Shown here: piece after piece, positions 52,613 through 61,213 of the stretch | How positions within the stretch are numbered: the first letter of the stretch is position 1 | Layout: every line of letters begins with the position of its first letter | Source of the DNA: DSSB01 sp046346845 | GTDB lineage: Bacteria > UBA10199 > DSSB01 | NCBI GenBank assembly: GCA_046346845.1 | Contig: JAXMHH010000008.1 | Span: forward strand, 62,001-126,000 | Length of the DNA: 64,000 nucleotides | Reading direction: 5' to 3' | Program-made: the position numbers and the translations under genes | Notes under the pieces: generated by a model | What the model was told of the DNA's origin: nothing | Databases searched by the model: none | What the model saw: only the letters and a program-made list of their open reading frames with translations

Positions 52613-53167
52613 CTAGAAAGCCTTAAATAACAAATAAACGCCCATCCCCACGGCAAGCGTGGTTTTGAGGAAGGTCGCCACCATCTTGGTGGCCAGCACC
52701 GCGCCGGCATTGACGAAGGCCTTGCCGAAATTCTTCAGCGTCGCCCACTCATAGACGAAGGCACCGACGAAGGCCCCGAGAAAGATGCCAATCAGGGCGC
52801 CCACCAAGAAAACCGGGACGCCGATCAGGCCGCCCACGATGCCGCCGATAAAGGCGCAGACGATGGCTCCATTGCTGACCTTGAGAGGTTTGCTGCCGAG
52901 CGTGCCGACGGCGAACTCAACGATCTCGCCGAAGACCGCGAGGCCGATGAGGATGAGGTCGACGCCGATCGCCGAGGTGGCGCCGCCGTCGAATTTAAAG
53001 AAAAGCGAATAGAGCACCCCGCCGAGCGCAATCACCCAGGTCCCGGGCAAGCCCAAGGGGACCATCAAGATCCCCAGGCCCACCGCCAGGAACAACCCGC
53101 CCAGGCCGCTAAGCCGGGCCAAATCGTACCAGGGAATTTGTTGCCAGAGGTGTCTAAGGTAGTTCAT
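52613..53167 (-). CDS. DUF456 family membrane protein
   Basis: A 184-residue protein with several hydrophobic, Gly-rich helices: FLAVGLGILMVPLGLPG, AIGVDLILIGLAVFGEIVEF, GGIVGGLIGVPVFLVGALIG and AVGMGVYLLF. The LGLPGTW and GEIVEF segments are typical of DUF456. It overlaps the rnhB stop by 14 bp and shares its direction, giving rplS-rnhB-DUF456. Function of the family is not established. Confidence 0.88.
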   Translation of the reverse strand: MNYLRHLWQQIPWYDLARLSGLGGLFLAVGLGILMVPLGLPGTWVIALGGVLYSLFFKFDGGATSAIGVDLILIGLAVFGEIVEFAVGTLGSKPLKVSNGAIVCAFIGGIVGGLIGVPVFLVGALIGIFLGAFVGAFVYEWATLKNFGKAFVNAGAVLATKMVATFLKTTLAVGMGVYLLFKAF

Positions 53168-53780
53168 GTTGCAACATCTCTTGGACCGGGGCGAAGGAAC
53201 GCCGGTGCAAGGGAGTCACGCCGTGCTGGCGGAGCTCGCGGAGGTGCTCGGCGGTCCCATACCCTTTATGCTTGGCAAAGCTGAATCCCGGAAATTGCGC
53301 CTCCTGCTCCGACATCCATCGGTCGCGGGCCACCTTCGCAATGACGCTCGCCGCCGCAATCGAGGCGCAGCGGGCGTCACCCTCCACGATCGCGCGTTGC
53401 GGCAGGGGGCTTTCGGTCACGCGATTGCCGTCGACCAACAGCAGGTCGGGACGCTCGACCAATCCCTCGACCGCCAGCCGCATCGCCTTCATCGAGGCCC
53501 AAAGGATGTTCAGGCGGTCGATCTCCTCCACCGATACCATGGCGATGTGCCAAGCCCTGGCCTCGCGCAGGATGGTCGAGCTGAGGCGCTCCCGGACTTT
53601 GGGGCTTAATTTCTTGGAATCGTTCAATTCGGGGATGCGCAGCTCCCGGGGCAGGATCACCGCCGCGGCGAAGACCGGCCCGGCGATGCAGCCGCGCCCC
53701 ACCTCGTCGACCCCCGCCAGGGTGACGAAGCCTTCCGAGGCGAAGCGGGCTTCTTCCGCGTACAGATCCATGCCGGCCAT
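53154..53780 (-). CDS. rnhB: Ribonuclease HII
   Basis: This 208-residue endonuclease cuts the RNA strand of RNA-DNA hybrids and removes misincorporated ribonucleotides. Seen: GVDEVGRGCIAGPV with the first catalytic Asp-Glu, NDSKKLSPK, LLLVDGN, and KHKGYGTAEHLREL. I use ATG 53780 (MAGMDLYAEE), though ATG 53771 is nearly as good; the open frame continues upstream only as shadow of rplS. It follows rplS by about 70 bp, the normal order in many bacteria. Confidence 0.95.
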   Translation of the reverse strand: MAGMDLYAEEARFASEGFVTLAGVDEVGRGCIAGPVFAAAVILPRELRIPELNDSKKLSPKVRERLSSTILREARAWHIAMVSVEEIDRLNILWASMKAMRLAVEGLVERPDLLLVDGNRVTESPLPQRAIVEGDARCASIAAASVIAKVARDRWMSEQEAQFPGFSFAKHKGYGTAEHLRELRQHGVTPLHRRSFAPVQEMLQHELP

Positions 53781-53850
53781 AGCTAGCCGTGACTGAAGAT
53801 CACTCCGTCGAAAACTGCAAACAATTTTTTGGAGGACTAATGAGGATTTA

Positions 53851-54261
53851 TTAAGAAGCCTCGCCGGCGGGGGGCGTCGCCGCCGGGGCGGTCTCGTTGG
53901 CCGCTGCCTCCTGGCCGCGGGTATCCTCGGCGAAGATGCGCGCCTTCTTGCCGGAGAGCTCGCGCAGGTAATAGAGCTTGGCCCGCCGTACCTTGCCGAC
54001 GGTTCCGAGCTCGATGCGATCGATGAAGGGGGCATGCAAGGGGAAGATGCGTTCGACGCCTACCCCGTAGCTGACCTTGCGGACCGTGAAGCTCGAGCGC
54101 AGGCCGCCGTTGTGGCGGGCAATGACGACGCCCTCGAAGAGCTGGATGCGCTCTTTGTCGCCCTCTTTGACCTTGCAGTAAACTCTAACCGTATCTCCCA
54201 CCTTGAATTGTGGAATGTCGGCGCGCAGTTGCGATTTTTCGAAATCCAGGAGGGAATGCAT
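53851..54261 (-). CDS. rplS: Ribosomal protein L19
   Basis: A 136-residue 50S ribosomal protein, with FKVGDTVRVYCKVKEG, RIQLFEGVVIARHNGG, RKVSYGVGVERIFPLH and KVRRAKLYYLRELSGK in the standard order. The C-terminal 25 residues (Ala/Thr/Pro/Glu-rich) extend past the usual end, as seen in some deltaproteobacteria. L19 normally follows trmD closely; here trmD is about 9.5 kb away with unrelated genes between. Confidence 0.98.
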   Translation of the reverse strand: MHSLLDFEKSQLRADIPQFKVGDTVRVYCKVKEGDKERIQLFEGVVIARHNGGLRSSFTVRKVSYGVGVERIFPLHAPFIDRIELGTVGKVRRAKLYYLRELSGKKARIFAEDTRGQEAAANETAPAATPPAGEAS

Positions 54262-54345
54262 GGCCCTAACTCCTATCTAGGCGATTGCCGGTGTTACCGA
54301 GGGTTGATCCCTAGCCGGGGGCCTGGGAAACCGACGAGGACGGGG

Positions 54346-54374
54346 GAACTATCAAGTTCACTTGGGATTGTCAA
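54346..54374 (-). promoter_or_regulatory. Predicted rplS promoter
   Basis: On the minus strand a perfect TTGACA (54374-54369) is followed by 17 bp and TAGTTC (54351-54346), leaving a leader of about 80 bases with several short GC-rich inverted repeats. Its own promoter would be needed because rplS is no longer behind trmD. Confidence 0.45.
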
Positions 54375-54488
54375 ACGACCATCCGGGAAAGATAGAAATT
54401 GTACCTTCCCGCCCCGCGCAACGGCCCCCCGTGGAGGCCGCCGAAAAAATAGTAATAAAATTACAATAATATCAATAAGTTAAAAGAG

Positions 54489-55361
54489 TTAATCCTCAAG
54501 GTTGAAATCATGGTGGTCCAGGACATGCCGGCGTAGCTGGGCGCCCATCGTAGCTCGCTCCCGTTCCAAATAAGCCAGCTTGCGGAGCTGCAGTACGGTC
54601 TCGCGGAATTCCCCGGCCTTCTCCCGGAATTTCCGGCTCAGCCTCAGGTCATTCCGGTGGATTCTCACGGGCTTCCCCCAATGCACCACCACCTTGCTGG
54701 GCAAGAAGAAAGGCGTCTTGGGAATCACCCAAAAGGGATATTTGGCCAAAGGGCGAATCAGGTGGCTCATGATCCATTCGTTCTTGATGATCCAAAACTT
54801 CAGCATTTTCTCGATGCCCGCGTGGGCGACGGGGACGACGGTGACTTGGCGCCTCCCGGTCCGCCGCAGGTATTCCTTCGCGATATGCAAGAAACCCGTG
54901 TGATAGGGCGCGGTGCGATCCGGGTTGGCGAGCCCGGCCAGAAAATCCATGCCCTCGGGAAAAATCAGGATATGCCGATCCATGAGGGTATCGGCCCCGG
55001 CCTCCACGGAAATCGGGACGCATTGGCAGCTCCGAAAAAATTCCCGGATCAGGGGCAGCTTAAAGGCCTCCCGGAACACCATGGTCCCCACCCTCCCGGC
55101 CCCGCGCACCAAAAACAGGTAGCCGATGATCAAGGCCTCGATGGTCAGCGCATGGTTGCTGATCAGGATGACATTTTCCCGCCGCGCCACCTGGAGACAG
55201 CGGTCCAGCTCGCCGATGTGCCGGACCCGGAGAAAATAATCGTGGAGATACTTGATCCAAATGCCATGGGAGGCATAGGTGGAGTCTCCCATGGGATGGT
55301 CATCGTAATGGAAAGATAACGCCTGCCGAAGCGGCGCCAAGGACAGCATGCGCGCCCCCAC
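54489..55361 (-). CDS. PlsC-family acyltransferase with HX4E instead of HX4D
   Basis: A 290-residue protein with the glycerolipid acyltransferase motif order: ISNHALTIEAL near residue 72 (motif I, but Glu stands where Asp is usual), VPISVEAG, LIFPEGMDFL near 135 (motif III, intact FPEG) and VVPVAHAG. It lacks clear membrane segments beyond a possible one near IIGYLFLV. The start is GTG 55361 or ATG 55349. It is probably a lysophospholipid or related acyltransferase, with altered catalytic geometry. It opens the insertion that separates rplS from trmD. Confidence 0.88.
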   Translation of the reverse strand: MGARMLSLAPLRQALSFHYDDHPMGDSTYASHGIWIKYLHDYFLRVRHIGELDRCLQVARRENVILISNHALTIEALIIGYLFLVRGAGRVGTMVFREAFKLPLIREFFRSCQCVPISVEAGADTLMDRHILIFPEGMDFLAGLANPDRTAPYHTGFLHIAKEYLRRTGRRQVTVVPVAHAGIEKMLKFWIIKNEWIMSHLIRPLAKYPFWVIPKTPFFLPSKVVVHWGKPVRIHRNDLRLSRKFREKAGEFRETVLQLRKLAYLERERATMGAQLRRHVLDHHDFNLED

Positions 55362-55605
55362 ATCGGGATGATTTCGATTGTTTCTTTGAGGAGAGCGTCG
55401 CGAAGGAAGGCCTTATCCACACACACCCGTCAACCCTAACCCCCGGCACCAGCCCTCATGCTTTTATTTGAAAAAATTTTCCAACATTTGCCTCACCCTG
55501 TCAATGGCCAAGCGATCGGGAAAATCCGGCCCCGGCGATAAACTCGCGAGAAAAAAATTCAAATTCCTCCCTCGAAAAGCTATTCTTCCTATCTAGAGGC
55601 TCGCA

Positions 55606-56565
55606 TTGGAAAAAACTCAGAAAAAAATCGCGGCCGTCGTCATGCTGGTGGAAAACCAGCTCGCACAGCTGGCCCGCGGGACAGTGGAGACCTTGGGCTA
55701 CCGGTGCCTAACGGCAAATGACGCCGCCGAGGCCCTGGCAATCATGGCAAAGACCCCCGTCGACCTGGTGGTCTCCCGCGTCCGGGAAAGCGCCCAAGAT
55801 TTTGCGTTTTTCGACCAAGCGGCGAAACTCTCGCCCCACTGCCGCTGGATCGCGGTGATCGACGACTCCCTGGAGGAGTATTTCCCGGAATTGTTGGTCA
55901 AAGGTTTTCCCCACAACTTGATCGCGGACAATCAACCCCTGGACCTCCACGAACTGGGCGCCACCATACGCAAGCTGCTGAACGGAGATATCTTCGGCAT
56001 CGACAAGTACGGGATCCCCGTCCACGAAACCATCCGCCTGACGGCCTCCGACCAGAAATACCCCGTCATCGAAAAGATCCGGGATTTTTACCTCCAGGCG
56101 GGGGTCCAGGAACGGATCGTGCGCAACGTCGAACTGATCCTGAATGAACTGCTGATGAACGCGATTTTCGACGCACCGGTCGATCCGGGCGGTCATAAGC
56201 CCTATTCCAACGTGGATCGGGGCGCCAGTTTTCAGCTCCAGGACAAGGAGCAACCGGAGGTCCAATACGGCCTGGACCACGGCAAGCTGGCCGTGTCGGT
56301 CTCCGACCAATTCGGCGGTTTTCGGAAAGAGACCTTCTTCACCTATGTCCACCGCTGCTTCTCCGAGAAATCCATCCTGGAAGGCCCCGGAAAAGGTGCG
56401 GGAATGGGGCTTTTTATGGTATTTAAATCCCTAAACCAAATGGTCATCAACGTTGCCCCAGGAAAAAAGACCGAGGTGATCGCGTTGATCGACTACACCA
56501 TCACCATGCGCGAACTGAAAAAACGACGGCACTCCTTCCACCATTTCCAGGTTGAAGGCCGTTGA
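55606..56565 (+). CDS. Pseudo-receiver plus anti-sigma-type ATPase regulator
   Basis: A 319-residue protein starting at TTG 55606, with AGAGG upstream. Residues 1-125 have the layout of a response-regulator receiver (AVVMLVENQLAQLAR, LGYRCLTANDAAEALA), but the phosphoacceptor position is Arg (DLVVSRVRES), so it is a pseudo-receiver. Residues 165-300 are a SpoIIAB/RsbW-like ATPase: LNELLMNAI (N-box), VSVSDQFGGF and GKGAGMGLFMVFKSLN (G-box). The next gene, 20 bp on, encodes a STAS protein, giving a typical switch pair. It could phosphorylate or sequester that partner (inference). Confidence 0.88.
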   Translation: MEKTQKKIAAVVMLVENQLAQLARGTVETLGYRCLTANDAAEALAIMAKTPVDLVVSRVRESAQDFAFFDQAAKLSPHCRWIAVIDDSLEEYFPELLVKGFPHNLIADNQPLDLHELGATIRKLLNGDIFGIDKYGIPVHETIRLTASDQKYPVIEKIRDFYLQAGVQERIVRNVELILNELLMNAIFDAPVDPGGHKPYSNVDRGASFQLQDKEQPEVQYGLDHGKLAVSVSDQFGGFRKETFFTYVHRCFSEKSILEGPGKGAGMGLFMVFKSLNQMVINVAPGKKTEVIALIDYTITMRELKKRRHSFHHFQVEGR

Positions 56566-56584
56566 ATGCACCGGAGGAAATGAC

Positions 56585-57058
56585 ATGGCCACCAAGTTGC
56601 ACATCGACAAGTCCACCGAGGACGGCGCCACCAAGATCAAGCTGCGCGGCGTCATCGATGAAGAGTCGGATTTCAACGAAATATTCCAGGATGTCAAACC
56701 CAAGGTCGTGGTCGATTTCGAGGGCATCACCCTGATCAACTCCTGCGGAGTCCGGGAATGGATTCACGCCTTGCAAACCCTCCGCCCCGCCACCGAGCTC
56801 ATCCTGGAAAAATGCTCCCCTAGGATCGTGGAACAGATCAACTACGTGTCCAACTTCGTCGGGCCGGGAAAAGTCGTCTCGTTCTACGCGCCGTACTTCT
56901 GCTCGAAATGCAAGGAAGAACGCGACGTGCTGGTGCACACTTCCGAAATGCGAGGCGCCAAGACGATGCATGCGCCCGCCCAGAAGTGCCCCCAATGCAA
57001 ATCCGCGATGGAGTTCGACGACCTCGAGGAAGAGTATTTCGCCTTCTTGGAGGGATAG
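56585..57058 (+). CDS. STAS domain plus C-terminal zinc ribbon
   Basis: A 157-residue protein; ATG 56585 follows GGAGG. Residues 1-100 are STAS-like (IKLRGVIDEESDF, VVVDFEGITLINSCGVREW) with a Ser kept at the usual phosphoacceptor place, though the preceding Asp is Asn. The end has two CxxC pairs (YFCSKCKEE and QKCPQCKSAM) that should hold a zinc ion. A STAS domain with its own zinc ribbon is unusual for a plain anti-sigma antagonist and suggests an extra partner, perhaps nucleic acid or another protein. It is almost certainly cotranscribed with the ATPase gene upstream. Confidence 0.87.
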   Translation: MATKLHIDKSTEDGATKIKLRGVIDEESDFNEIFQDVKPKVVVDFEGITLINSCGVREWIHALQTLRPATELILEKCSPRIVEQINYVSNFVGPGKVVSFYAPYFCSKCKEERDVLVHTSEMRGAKTMHAPAQKCPQCKSAMEFDDLEEEYFAFLEG

Positions 57059-57079
57059 GGCCTCGCCCGCCTGAGTCTC

Positions 57080-58207
57080 TCAACCCAAGAGGGAGTCGTT
57101 GATCTTCAGGAATTGCCGGGGAATGGATTCCTTCGCCAACTCCAAGACCTTGGGGATCAGGTTCGGGTTCATCAACCCGCCGCCCTTCAGCTCGAAATCC
57201 AGCTCCCACAGCTCGACGTTGGGGTCGTTCACCAACTGCCGTTTCTGCTCCTGAATCCTGGACTTCCGCATCAGGTCGGTGAGTTCGATGGTCATGAGCA
57301 AGTACTGGATGGCGGGGATTTTGCGGATCAGCCAATTCTCGAAGATACCCAAGGAGGAAAGCTCCGGGTGGAGATCCACGGAAATCACCAAGAGACGGCT
57401 GCGCGTCTCCAATCCCAACTCCCGGTCGCGCAGCCACTTCTTGTAGACCGAGACCGTCGGGACTTCTTCGCCGGTCGCCCCGTCCGCATAGACGCGCCGC
57501 CCGTGCTGGTCGTCGATGATCTTCGGGACGAACAGAATGGGAACGGAGGCGGAAGCCACGATCGCCTCGAGGGGATCGGCGGAGAAGATGAAGTTGGGAT
57601 AGAGGCTGGGATCGAGCGAGATCGGAGTGAGGACGTCGGTCTGGTTTTTCGCCAGGTTGTAGGCGAGGCAGTAGAAGGGCAATTTCATTTCCTTTCCCTG
57701 CGTGATCTCGGAGGCCCATTTCTGCATGTTCTCCTGGATATTATGCAGGCCGCCCATGCCCGTGGGGTTGTCCTTGAAGGGCAGGCTTTCGACCAGGATT
57801 TTTTTCGCCACGGAGAGGAGGCTGGGGGTCATATTCATTTTCAACTTCCCCCGAAGCAGGGATTCGGCCTCCCGATGCATATCCTCCGGCTTGATCCCCA
57901 TCGAGTAGAGATATCCGATCACCGCGCCGCCGCTGGCCCCCCAGACTTCGTCGAGATACCTCGCGGCCCCGATGTCCTCCAAGTACTGGATCACGGAAAT
58001 ATGGGCGAACATCCGAACTCCGCCGCCGCCCAGGGAAAGGACGATCTTGGTGTCCTGCTGCGACATGCTCCGTAAAATTCGCGAGGTGCGAAATTTCAAG
58101 GCGGAATTCCGCACCGGCCGGAGCTGCGGCGGATGGACCTTCTTGCCGTTGGTTTTCTTGATAGGACCCCTGGAATGAGCTGCCCGATTCACCACAAAAC
58201 CCCCCAC
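57080..58207 (-). CDS. Patatin-like phospholipase
   Basis: This lipid acyl hydrolase has a Ser-Asp dyad. Seen: the oxyanion loop LSLGGGGVRMFAHI near residue 62, the nucleophile motif GASGGAVIG near 93 (GxSxG) and the partner Asp in ADGATGEEV near 240. There is no Sec signal. The open frame begins at GTG 58207 (375 residues), but the conserved part begins at ATG 58066 (MSQQDTKIV), which may be the true start. A sigma-54-like site lies 70-90 bp upstream of 58207. Patatin proteins act as phospholipases, including some exported toxins; which applies here is not evident. Confidence 0.88.
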   Translation of the reverse strand: MGGFVVNRAAHSRGPIKKTNGKKVHPPQLRPVRNSALKFRTSRILRSMSQQDTKIVLSLGGGGVRMFAHISVIQYLEDIGAARYLDEVWGASGGAVIGYLYSMGIKPEDMHREAESLLRGKLKMNMTPSLLSVAKKILVESLPFKDNPTGMGGLHNIQENMQKWASEITQGKEMKLPFYCLAYNLAKNQTDVLTPISLDPSLYPNFIFSADPLEAIVASASVPILFVPKIIDDQHGRRVYADGATGEEVPTVSVYKKWLRDRELGLETRSRLLVISVDLHPELSSLGIFENWLIRKIPAIQYLLMTIELTDLMRKSRIQEQKRQLVNDPNVELWELDFELKGGGLMNPNLIPKVLELAKESIPRQFLKINDSLLG

Positions 58208-58278
58208 TGTAATCGATCAATGGAAGGGGATTAAGGAAAGATTGTGTTGATCTTTAAATTCCCCTACCCCTAAAATCT

Positions 58279-58294
58279 TGCATTACTAATGCCA
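58279..58294 (-). promoter_or_regulatory. Sigma-54-like promoter for the patatin gene
   Basis: Read on the minus strand, TGGCATTAGTAATGCA keeps TGGCA at -24 and TGCA at -12 with GG and GC exactly 12 bp apart; the first T of TTGC is A. Transcription would begin near 58268, about 60 bases before 58207. Confidence 0.5.
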
Positions 58295-58333
58295 TAGTTT
58301 AGAATATTTTTTGATTTCGTCAAAGGTGAAAAC

Positions 58334-59209
58334 ATGAGCGCGCAATTGGGGACTCAAAGCCTCGCCAACCCGATCATCCGGTCCAACCACCGAATATTAT
58401 TCATCGGAGGCGGCAAGGAATTCGATCTGACGGATATCCATCCTCACGAGGTTTCCCATGCCAAGACCCTGGATTCCGCCTACGAGGCCGTGTCCCGGTT
58501 TCGTCCCGACCTGGTTTTTTATTTCGTCAAGGGCAGGCACGAAAAGCTGGAAGAACAGATCATGACCTGGCTGATCGGGGGGTTCCGGGGCAAATTCATC
58601 CTGCTGGACCTCTTCAACCGGGTGCAGGACATCAAGACCCTGCTGCAAAGCCAGGTGGTCGACGAGTATTTCTCCGGGCCCATCAGCCCGGCGCGGCTCA
58701 ATTCCATCCTCAAAAGCCAGCTCATCCACGACACGCGTTTCGCCTCTCCCCGGGCCATGACCACCTTCGACCTGTTCCGAAATCTGTTCGACCGGGGACT
58801 GAACGCGATCTTCATTTTTTCCCAGGAATTGGACGCCTGCGTCGCCGCCAACCTGCGCGCCGAGCAAATCACGGGACACACCCTCCACCAGCTGCGCACC
58901 ATGGGCCTCCAGGAGCTCTGCGCCCCCGCGGGCTTCGAGGAAACCCTCCAGGTGATTCGCAGGGCCGGGCGGCATTATTACGACGCCCGGGGAAAAATCT
59001 TCCTGAAAGGACCCGCCCGGGAGGCCAAGCAAAGCGAGTTCAGCTGCAGCGTTTTCAATTTCGGTCGGAGATATTTCGTCAAGATCGAGGTGCAAATCAC
59101 CGGCAACGCCTCCACTGAGGCCAGTAAAGACGCGATGGAGGCTCCGCCTCCACCGCCAAAAAAGCTTCCCGCCAAGCGCCAGAAGGCCCTCCACAAAAAA
59201 ACCGCCTAA
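58334..59209 (+). CDS. Pseudo-receiver and PAS-like regulator
   Basis: A 291-residue protein with AAAGGTG before its ATG. Residues 18-130 have the alternating pattern of a receiver (NHRILFIGGG, DLVFYFVKGR, KFILLDLF), but Phe stands where the phosphoacceptor Asp should be. Residues 150-255 look like a PAS sensor (GLNAIFIFSQELDACVAAN, GRRYFVKIEVQIT). The tail is Pro/Lys-rich (APPPPPKKLPAKRQKALHKK). It diverges from the patatin gene, so the two may be jointly controlled. No output domain is present; it probably acts through protein contacts. Confidence 0.75.
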   Translation: MSAQLGTQSLANPIIRSNHRILFIGGGKEFDLTDIHPHEVSHAKTLDSAYEAVSRFRPDLVFYFVKGRHEKLEEQIMTWLIGGFRGKFILLDLFNRVQDIKTLLQSQVVDEYFSGPISPARLNSILKSQLIHDTRFASPRAMTTFDLFRNLFDRGLNAIFIFSQELDACVAANLRAEQITGHTLHQLRTMGLQELCAPAGFEETLQVIRRAGRHYYDARGKIFLKGPAREAKQSEFSCSVFNFGRRYFVKIEVQITGNASTEASKDAMEAPPPPPKKLPAKRQKALHKKTA

Positions 59210-59225
59210 GTCGGCCCGCTCCCGG

Positions 59226-59247
59226 CCCGATTCCGTAAGGGATCGGG
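59226..59247 (+). terminator. Hairpin after the pseudo-receiver/PAS gene
   Basis: CCCGATTCC (59226-59234) pairs with GGGATCGGG (59239-59247) with one mismatch and a four-base loop, 17 bp after the stop. No T-run follows, so it is only a possible terminator or mRNA-end structure. Confidence 0.4.
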
Positions 59248-59387
59248 GAACCGCCCGCCAGCCTAGGCACGGCGCGTCAAAGCCGGCCCGGGGATGACGC
59301 CTCGGAGGGCCATGGAAAAAATTCAAGGTGAAATCTTCGGGCTTCTCGACCAAAATGGTCGGAGGAGAATTGGCAAGGGGTTGTCGC

Positions 59388-61196
59388 ATGGCCGCGCTTT
59401 GGGACAAAGTCAGGGCCCGTTGGAAACTGGGGCGCCAAGTCAGCCTTTGGTACCACCCGGGCTATGAGGCCCCTTCCTTGGCCAAGATAGCCCAATCCCT
59501 GGGCATGGTGGCCTTGCGCGGAAAACGCGCCCTGGCCCAATTGGCCAAGGCCGGCCTGATCCGTCCGGGCGACCTGCAGCCCTTCCCCTTGGCACCCCTC
59601 TCCGATTTGGCCTTGTTCCACAGCGAATCCTACTTGGAACGAGTGGGCCGCACGGATACCCTTTCCCGGATATTCGGCATCCCGGAATCGGAGGTCCGGA
59701 ACGATGAAATCCTCCAGGCGGTGCGTTGGACCGTAAGCGGAACCGTCTCCGCGGCCCAATCCGTGCTCAAGGGCTCGACCCCCTTGGCCATCAACCTCGG
59801 CGGCGGCTTCCATCATGCGGAGCCCGAGATGGGCGGCGGCTTTTGCGTCTTCAACGACATCGGGGTGGCCATCCGGAAGATCCGGCGATCCGGCTTTCGA
59901 AAAAACATCGCCATCGTCGACCTTGATTTTCATCAAGGAAACGGGAACGTCGTCGGCTTCCTCGACGACGAGACGGTGCTCTGCTATTCCCTGCACGGCG
60001 CCATCTGGACGCCGGACGAAGGGGTCGGCAATTTCAACCAGAATATCGAGGGCGAGGTGCGGGATTCCCGCTATCTCACGATTCTGGAGGACTCGCTTCC
60101 CGACTTCCTTGCGGAGGCGGAACCCGGCCTGGTCTTTTTCATCGCCGGCCATGACGTCCTGCAGGAGGACCCCTTGGGACTGTTCGGCCTGTCCCTGGAA
60201 GGGACGGCCCGCCGCGACCGGCTGATCTTGAAGCTGTTGCGGGACCGCGAGTTTCCCGCGGTGATCACCTTGGGCGGCGGGTATTCGGAAGCCGCCTCCC
60301 AAGCGACGTTGAACCTGCTGGTAGCCTCGCTAAACCTCGACCTCTCGCTGACCCTAGAGCAGGCCGTCGAGACGTCCCCCCCATTCCGAAAAGTCCTGGC
60401 CAAGATCGATCCCTCGAATCCTCAATTCGATGAGGGAATCGAATTTAGCCTCAGTGAGGCCGATTTGTGGCAGGATTTGAGCCCCTCCCCAGCCGCCGCC
60501 AAGCTGTTCGGTCAGTTGTCCGCCTTCGAGATCGAACGGGAACTGGAAACCTGCTGCGTCTTGGAAAGACTAAGGGCCATGGGCTTCGAGGATCTTCGCA
60601 TCGGAGTGGACGCACGAAACCCTCAGGCACAGAAGGTCTACGTCGATGCCCACCCTTTGGGGCAGCTCCTCACTCCGCTCTTCAGGGTTGCAGAGCTGGT
60701 CTTGCGACAGGAGGCCCTGGCGCTGCTGCCGGGTGGACAAACCATGAACCTGCTGTCCCTCGAGGACCTCCGCCTGAAGGGCCTGGATCTCAGTCCTTCC
60801 GAGCTCCAAAAGGAGTTCCAAGATTTTTTTCGGCGGATCTGCCTGAAGCTCGGCTGGGACGGGATCCTGAGGATGCCCGCCTTCTTCCACATGGCGACGA
60901 CCGGATCCGGTTTCCAATTTTTATCCCCCGAAGACCAGGGCAGATTCGAGGCCATGGAAGAGGTCCTGAGCCCCCTCGAGCTCGGAGAGGCCTCCGCCCG
61001 ACTTCAAGAACGGCAATGGCAGTTGGAAGATGGAACGGTGGTCGAGTGGAAGGCCGCCCGCCAATTGCTTCCACTCCGCGGCGAAATCGGGGATTATTTC
61101 CGCTCCCGGGATTATCTGGAGCGTTCCCACCACGAAAAAAGCCGCTATCTGGCCAAGGGATTGCGCCTGGCGGAACGTTCGCCGTTGGCCTCCTAA
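59388..61196 (+). CDS. Histone-deacetylase-family protein with unknown C-terminal domain (first of a pair)
   Basis: A 602-residue protein; ATG 59388 is chosen because its first 27 residues line up without gaps against the start of the paralog at 61214 (both lead to WYHP-x-YE). The deacetylase fold spans about 1-320, with the histidine pair in GGGFHHAEP near 142, zinc ligands in DLDFHQGNGN near 180 and AGHDVLQEDP near 254, and the catalytic Tyr in LGGGYSEA. Such enzymes remove acetyl groups from lysines, polyamines or small amides. Residues 330-602 form a second domain shared with the paralog and not recognised (for example KLGWDGILRMPAFFHMATTG). The convergent paralog ends 17 bp away. Confidence 0.92.
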   Translation: MAALWDKVRARWKLGRQVSLWYHPGYEAPSLAKIAQSLGMVALRGKRALAQLAKAGLIRPGDLQPFPLAPLSDLALFHSESYLERVGRTDTLSRIFGIPESEVRNDEILQAVRWTVSGTVSAAQSVLKGSTPLAINLGGGFHHAEPEMGGGFCVFNDIGVAIRKIRRSGFRKNIAIVDLDFHQGNGNVVGFLDDETVLCYSLHGAIWTPDEGVGNFNQNIEGEVRDSRYLTILEDSLPDFLAEAEPGLVFFIAGHDVLQEDPLGLFGLSLEGTARRDRLILKLLRDREFPAVITLGGGYSEAASQATLNLLVASLNLDLSLTLEQAVETSPPFRKVLAKIDPSNPQFDEGIEFSLSEADLWQDLSPSPAAAKLFGQLSAFEIERELETCCVLERLRAMGFEDLRIGVDARNPQAQKVYVDAHPLGQLLTPLFRVAELVLRQEALALLPGGQTMNLLSLEDLRLKGLDLSPSELQKEFQDFFRRICLKLGWDGILRMPAFFHMATTGSGFQFLSPEDQGRFEAMEEVLSPLELGEASARLQERQWQLEDGTVVEWKAARQLLPLRGEIGDYFRSRDYLERSHHEKSRYLAKGLRLAERSPLAS

Positions 61197-61213
61197 GGGC
61201 TTTGCTTATCGGA

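Noticed and set aside
55440..55475. GGCAC and TGCTT upstream of 55606 as a sigma-54 promoter
   Set aside because: The spacing between GG and GC is about 15 bp rather than 12.
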